From positions 5,671,872-5,735,871 of the forward strand of contig NC_052019.1 of assembly GCF_015832195.1 (NCBI RefSeq): a stretch of DNA of 64,000 nucleotides, read 5' to 3'. The DNA is from Motacilla alba alba. Its lineage: Eukaryota > Chordata > Aves > Passeriformes > Motacillidae. The position numbers and the translations under genes are program-made. The notes under the pieces are model-generated. The model was not told where the DNA came from. It was given only the letters and a program-made list of their open reading frames with translations, and searched no databases. Numbering within the stretch: the first letter of the stretch is position 1; the number at the start of each line of letters is the position of its first letter. Shown one piece after another: positions 62,401-64,000 of this stretch.

Positions 62401-63985
62401 GCAGCCTCTCCAGCTACTCCCAGAGCTGTCCAGTGGCCTCCCAAGGGAGGCAGAGCTGTTCATGCCCTCTTTAAGAGCCTTGGCTGTGCAGTTAATGACA
62501 GCTTTGCTCCAAGAGCCACATGGCTTCCCCAAGAGCAGCCTTCTGCCAGGCTGCAGGAGGTGCTGCTCCAGTTGTCTGGCTGTGTCCCTGGGCTCCTGGT
62601 TTACAGAGAGCTACTGGGAGCCAGCAGCTGTGGAGTCAGGAGTGGTGTGGGATCCATTACTGCTGCACAGAGCAGCTTTGCTCCTCACCTCTGCTCCAGC
62701 TGTGCTTTCTGGCTACACCCATCCCATCCAGATCTGTTGTGCTGTTGGGGATTCACTGCAGGGACCTGGGGTAAGATTTCAGGCTTGGAAGATGGGGTGA
62801 AGGGTTGGATTAATCCCATCTCTGTGAGAAACTACTTTGGTTTATGGTCAAGCTAGGAAAAACTGAGATTTAGGTGGAGTCTAAACAAAACCTCACGGTG
62901 CTGCAGTCCCTTGTCTATATGAATAGTTACACCTTGCTGCATCAGGGGAATGCAGAAACATGGCATGGTCTTGGGTTTGAAAGTCCCATAAAACAGAAGA
63001 GTCCTTGCTTTGGTCCTGTCAGGCCCTTACAGGTAAATATGGGTTAATGCTATTAAGAAAACAAGGCTTTGGATGTTTATGTAAATGGAGTAGAAGAGCC
63101 TACCACACCTTGCAGAGTTACCTGATGCAGTCACAGGCCTCCACACTGAGAATCCGTGTACAACATCTGATAACCATTTCTTGCTGTGAAGCTCATGAGG
63201 CACAATGCCACACCAGAACTCTTCCGAGAGAAGTAGGCACAGCAGATTAGGGCTTTTTCCTTCATTTGTTTGCTAGCCTGACTAATGTCCGTGTGAGTCT
63301 GGAGAGCTCAACCTGTCAACCACAGGAAACCAGATTCATGGAGTTGGTCTGCCTCCTCCTGGGCAGTCAGAGCTCCTTGTGAAAGCTCTGCACCAGCTGA
63401 CTACAAGGCAGAATTCCAATAGCTGATTTCTAAAATAATTTCAACAGATTTTGTCTGGCCTCTTTCCCAAGCAAGAGGGTGATTTTAAAGAGTTCTTCCT
63501 CATGAGAATTAAAGGCCTGGTGTGTTCCATCTTGGGAAACCTTTCAGCTTTGTAAAGCCATGAGCTGAACCCTCCGAGGAGCTGTGGATGGGTTGGACAG
63601 GGCAGGATGGGCTGGGAGACACCAGAGCTGGCTCCCTGCCACCAGTTTGATCTCTAGATCCATGAGCTGCTGTAAATGGCACCAATTTGATCTGTCTCTT
63701 TCAACTGCTGAATTATTAGCAATCTTCAGCCAAGCACCTGAGGGGAATGTGTTGATGTAACCTGGCTGTACAACAGGTTTCTTAAAGTGATTAGTCCTCA
63801 GCTGGCCATTCATTGCTGATCTTCAGGGCCAAAACTTCTGCATTACTTCATGCATGGAACAGGATCCTTGTCACAGAGGTCCCACAAAGATGGGTGAGCT
63901 GTAACAAAAAAAAAAAAAAAAAAAAAGAGATATTTCCTACTATGCCTCTGAAGTTTTGTCTTGCTTTTCTGCAGGCACCGCCTAG
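1788..63985 (+). CDS. REEP1: REEP1, receptor expression-enhancing protein 1 (seven coding exons, complete)
   Basis: The coding sequence joins 1788-1819, 27695-27767, 30543-30619, 32466-32586, 34148-34261, 47683-47851 and 63975-63985. That is 597 bases including stop, for 198 residues (human REEP1 is about 201). The protein is recognised from the REEP1-type start [11 protein letters not shown], the P19-A20-Y21-Y22 turn, [14 protein letters not shown] (78-91), the [19 protein letters not shown] segment in exon 5 and LRSFSMQDL (148-156). The TB2/DP1/HVA22 domain spans roughly residues 5-95 and has hydrophobic stretches near 5-24, 38-58 and 62-79, which are thought to form hairpins in ER tubule membranes. 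The tail after residue 100 is cytosolic; in mammals it binds microtubules. Known roles are ER shaping, interaction with atlastin and spastin, and lipid-droplet biology; loss causes SPG31 in humans. The start context (GCC before ATGG) is strong. Paralogues REEP2-4 differ at diagnostic sites, so REEP1 is a firm call. Confidence 0.97.
6369..6590. repeat. Minisatellite, 62-bp unit, about 3.6 copies
   Basis: Units begin with 'ggttattgatacatc' at 6369, 6431, 6493 and 6555, giving an exact 62-bp period. Copies 1 and 2 are identical over the unit. Copy 3 differs at about five positions, and copy 4 breaks off near 6590. Copies 3 and 4 contain ATTTGCAT, a perfect octamer (POU-factor) motif; copies 1 and 2 have ATTAGCAT at that place. 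Confidence 0.95.
8099..8149. repeat. Short direct duplication (20-mer, 31-bp spacing)
   Basis: The sequence 'gattaggaaaggttgagaaa' occurs at 8099-8118 and again at 8130-8149. It is a small local duplication in intron 1 with no evident function. Confidence 0.9.
19780..19910. other. GC-rich patch in intron 1
   Basis: This is a locally G+C-rich stretch with several CpGs (around 19806-19900) inside otherwise AT-rich intron DNA. It might be an intronic regulatory element or an alternative first exon, but no ATG joined to REEP1 phase could be supported. Its limits are approximate. Confidence 0.3.
20595..21290 (-). mobile_element. CR1 LINE copy, 5'-truncated, with broken reverse-transcriptase C-terminus
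   Basis: Read on the minus strand, the segment encodes the C-terminal part of CR1 ORF2, including [20 protein letters not shown] and then [13 protein letters not shown] near 21072-21250. Further recognisable pieces, such as [14 protein letters not shown], follow downstream in shifted frames and with stops. The element then runs through the 3' untranslated tail and ends at a single ATTCTGTG octamer at 20595. It is therefore antisense to REEP1, dead, and retains only the 3' portion of a full element. The 5' limit near 21290 is approximate; the adjoining minus-strand frame up to 21448 does not look like CR1. Confidence 0.9.
27695..27767 (+). CDS. REEP1: REEP1 coding exon 2
   Basis: Seventy-three bases complete codon 11 and encode residues 12-35 ([20 protein letters not shown], then IKEY). 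The acceptor is tttctag|G and the donor TAT|gtgagt. It carries most of the first hydrophobic segment and the Pro19-Ala20 turn, positions that I recall as SPG31 missense sites in people. Exon length and phase (in 2, out 0) fit the REEP family. Confidence 0.97.
27768..30542 (+). other. REEP1: REEP1 intron 2
   Basis: The intron is 2.8 kb, GT-AG, with acceptor tttgtttaccag. It contains a 10-bp tandem repeat near 29571. Nothing else was recognised. Confidence 0.85.
29571..29600. repeat. Short tandem repeat (atggattttc)
   Basis: Two exact copies of 'atggattttc' are followed by one altered copy in intron 2. Confidence 0.85.
30543..30619 (+). CDS. REEP1: REEP1 coding exon 3
   Basis: Seventy-seven bases encode residues 36-60 (starting [20 protein letters not shown]) plus two bases of Trp61. 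The acceptor is gtttaccag|G and the donor CTG|gtaagc. It supplies the second hydrophobic segment of the TB2/DP1/HVA22 domain. The segment matches REEP1 rather than REEP2 or REEP3, which differ at several of these positions. Confidence 0.97.
30620..32465 (+). other. REEP1: REEP1 intron 3
   Basis: The intron is 1.85 kb, GT-AG, with a strong pyrimidine tract (ctctttttcttctag). No repeat family, RNA gene or further exon was recognised inside it. Confidence 0.85.
32466..32586 (+). CDS. REEP1: REEP1 coding exon 4
   Basis: This exon of 121 bases completes Trp61 and encodes residues 62-101. It contains [18 protein letters not shown] (62-79) followed by the conserved [20 protein letters not shown]. 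The donor is AAG|gtaatc. It forms the third hydrophobic segment and the end of the TB2/DP1/HVA22 domain, the most conserved part of the family. Confidence 0.98.
32587..34147 (+). other. REEP1: REEP1 intron 4
   Basis: The intron is 1.56 kb, GT-AG, with acceptor tctgccctggcag. No features were recognised within it. Confidence 0.85.
34148..34261 (+). CDS. REEP1: REEP1 coding exon 5
   Basis: This exon of 114 bases encodes residues 102-139, from [20 protein letters not shown] to the Ala-rich end [11 protein letters not shown]. It is phase 0 at both ends, with donor AAG|gtaaag. The segment is the amphipathic cytosolic region after the membrane domain that REEP1-4 share. CpG and G+C content rise sharply at the exon compared with flanking intron. 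Confidence 0.97.
38697..39004. repeat. 6-bp target-site duplication CTTTTT flanking the LTR
   Basis: CTTTTT occurs at 38697-38702 and again at 38999-39004, immediately outside the TG and CA ends of the LTR. Six-base duplications are typical of the ERVK (betaretrovirus-like) class. The low-complexity motif weakens the evidence slightly. Confidence 0.8.
38703..38998 (-). mobile_element. Solo LTR, 296 bp, ERVK-like, antisense to REEP1
   Basis: The element begins TGTCG and ends TGACA, giving TGTC/GACA terminal inverted ends. On the minus strand an AATAAA signal lies at 38771-38776, about 68 bases from its 3' end. TATAAA-like motifs on that strand occur near 38790 and 38914. There is no second LTR, primer-binding site or internal retroviral gene nearby, so it is a solo LTR left by recombination. 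The U5-like end keeps about six CpGs within 40 bases, which suggests a fairly young insertion. The family name cannot be given without a repeat search. Confidence 0.85.
39405..39500. promoter_or_regulatory. CpG-dense patch inside intron 5
   Basis: Roughly ten CpGs occur within about 80 bases (around 39411-39475), against almost none in the surrounding intron. The open frame at 39366-39656 crosses it but has no recognisable product. It could be an alternative internal promoter or an orphan CpG island, or it could be part of an unrecognised element linked to the LTR 400 bases upstream. Function is inferred only from base composition. Confidence 0.35.
41541..41576. repeat. Tandem repeat, 12-bp unit x3
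   Basis: Three exact copies of 'gttagactagtt' lie in intron 5. Confidence 0.95.
47020..47440 (+). mobile_element. Solo LTR, 421 bp, passerine-type, sense to REEP1
   Basis: The sequence begins TGTCACTGCC and ends CAACG, probably from an original ...CA. It is flanked by a 6-bp duplication CATGGC at 47014-47019 and 47441-47446. Internal blocks such as 'gggaagctgagaagtcaca', 'tggaatgtggtctggagat', 'agagagtcacgagttttcat' and 'aaaataataaattagcc' are ones I associate with abundant songbird LTRs. It carries CCAAT-type motifs (ccaatca at 47216-47222 and an inverted attgg at 47183) and AATAAA at 47365. No second LTR or retroviral genes are present. The family assignment needs a repeat library. Confidence 0.8.
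47365..47370 (+). terminator. Sense polyadenylation signal within the LTR
   Basis: AATAAA lies in the R-like region of the sense LTR, in the same direction as REEP1 transcription and 313 bases before exon 6. Nearby T/G-rich sequence is modest. If used, it would end REEP1 transcripts after exon 5. Use is not demonstrated. Confidence 0.4.
47683..47851 (+). CDS. REEP1: REEP1 coding exon 6
   Basis: This exon of 169 bases encodes residues 140-195 plus one base of codon 196. It starts [20 protein letters not shown] and ends in a Ser/Pro/Lys-rich stretch, [13 protein letters not shown]. The acceptor is ctttacctag|G and the donor CAG|gtaagt. The LRSFSMQDL motif is shared by REEP1-4 and contains likely phosphorylated serines. 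The following Ser/Thr/Pro-rich part is the most divergent section of the protein and is slightly shorter than I recall for mammalian REEP1. Confidence 0.96.
50624..50660. repeat. Tandem repeat around 'atacatgttaac'
   Basis: Three near-copies of 'acatgttaacat' with 12- to 15-base spacing occur in intron 6. Confidence 0.85.
55731..55820. repeat. Direct duplication, 31-bp unit, 59-bp spacing
   Basis: The block containing 'tgtccctgtcagcacgggtg' appears at 55731-55761 and at 55790-55820 with one or two differences. It lies within the open frame at 55571-55902. Confidence 0.9.
60693..60727. repeat. Short duplication (ttcagtctttgg)
   Basis: The sequence 'ggttcagtctttgg' occurs twice in tandem with 15-base spacing. 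Confidence 0.8.
61504..61523. repeat. (CAAA)n microsatellite
   Basis: Five consecutive CAAA units lie in intron 6. Confidence 0.95.
61806..61945 (+). CDS. REEP1: Candidate REEP1 cassette exon for a longer C-terminus
   Basis: With acceptor taaatag|G at 61805 and donor GAG|gtactt at 61946, this 140-base segment joins exon 6 in phase (G+GT). It stays open for 46 codons and ends in phase 0. The encoded peptide is acidic then basic, with [20 protein letters not shown] near its end. The terminal exon is then read in a new frame as APPRTLRPR, past the usual TAG. The order acidic patch, Lys/Arg patch, P-L, then basic T-L-x-x-R-P resembles the tail of REEP2. An alternative acceptor at 61827 (acattag|G) fits better if another exon intervenes, because its phase does not join exon 6 directly. 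Both acceptors are weak; the best pyrimidine tract lies about 30 bases upstream, before a tttag that would hit an early stop. Treat as predicted. Confidence 0.5.
63906..63927 (+). repeat. A22 homopolymer run
   Basis: Twenty-two consecutive A bases end 47 bases before the terminal exon. It may be a length-variable microsatellite or the tail of an unrecognised retroposed fragment. Confidence 0.95.
63975..63985 (+). CDS. REEP1: REEP1 terminal coding exon (start only; 3' UTR leaves the window)
   Basis: After the acceptor cttttctgcag, the first two bases complete Gly196, followed by Thr, Ala and TAG at 63983-63985. This reproduces the Gly-Thr-Ala end of REEP1. The exon certainly continues past 64000 as 3' UTR. 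Read one base differently (phase 0), the same exon has no stop to the window edge and encodes Ala-Pro-Pro-Arg-Thr-Leu-Arg-Pro, relevant to the candidate longer isoform. Confidence 0.93.
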
Positions 63986-64000
63986 GACTCTTAGACCTCG

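Larger units (their letters stand above)
47852..63974 (+). other. REEP1: REEP1 intron 6 (16.1 kb)
   Basis: The intron is GT-AG with acceptor cttgcttttctgcag. It contains a strong candidate cassette exon near 61.8 kb and several weaker exon-like segments discussed under findings. It also holds small tandem repeats at 50.6, 55.7, 60.7 and 61.5 kb and an A22 run at 63.9 kb. Several long but unrecognised plus-strand frames occur at 58861-59403, 59181-59558 and 62135-62800; they look like low-stop GC-rich DNA rather than genes. Confidence 0.8.

Noticed and set aside
1..64000. CRISPR arrays, bacterial operons, phage or plasmid systems, tRNA and rRNA genes
   Set aside because: No spaced palindromic arrays, Shine-Dalgarno-led gene strings or RNA gene signatures were seen; the window is a single vertebrate split gene.

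Overview
The window is vertebrate nuclear DNA, almost certainly from a bird and probably a songbird. The evidence is a CR1 LINE copy with the typical 3' end (ATTCTGTG/ATTCTATG octamer), a second CR1 3' tail, two solo retroviral LTRs of a type I associate with passerine genomes, and a vertebrate split gene with large introns. It is not a bacterial or phage region; nearly all open frames longer than 60 codons are chance frames in introns.

One protein-coding gene fills the window on the + strand: REEP1, the ER-tubule-shaping receptor expression-enhancing protein 1 (TB2/DP1/HVA22 family; SPG31 spastic paraplegia locus in humans). Seven coding exons join cleanly: 1788-1819, 27695-27767, 30543-30619, 32466-32586, 34148-34261, 47683-47851 and 63975-63985. 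All junctions are GT-AG and the phases are continuous. The product is 198 residues and ends Ser-Ser-Gly-Thr-Ala at a TAG 15 bases before the window edge. The promoter is a CpG island (about 1430-2260) without a TATA box.

Layout: 1-1430, upstream flank with a GC-rich patch and a CR1 tail; 1430-2260, CpG island and exon 1; 1820-27694, intron 1 (25.9 kb) with a 62-bp minisatellite, a GC-rich patch and an antisense CR1; 27.7-34.3 kb, exons 2-5, which encode the membrane hairpin domain and the start of the cytosolic tail; 34262-47682, intron 5, with a 296-bp solo LTR (6-bp target duplication), a CpG-dense patch and a 421-bp LTR just before exon 6; 47.7-64 kb, exon 6, intron 6 and the terminal exon.

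The most interesting signal is a candidate cassette exon at about 61806-61945. It carries an acidic-then-basic open frame in phase with exon 6. It leaves the reading frame shifted so that the terminal exon is read past its usual TAG. The predicted longer tail resembles the C-termini of the paralogue REEP2. A second signal is a 102-codon frame overlapping the REEP1 start codon and staying open across the exon 1-4 junctions.
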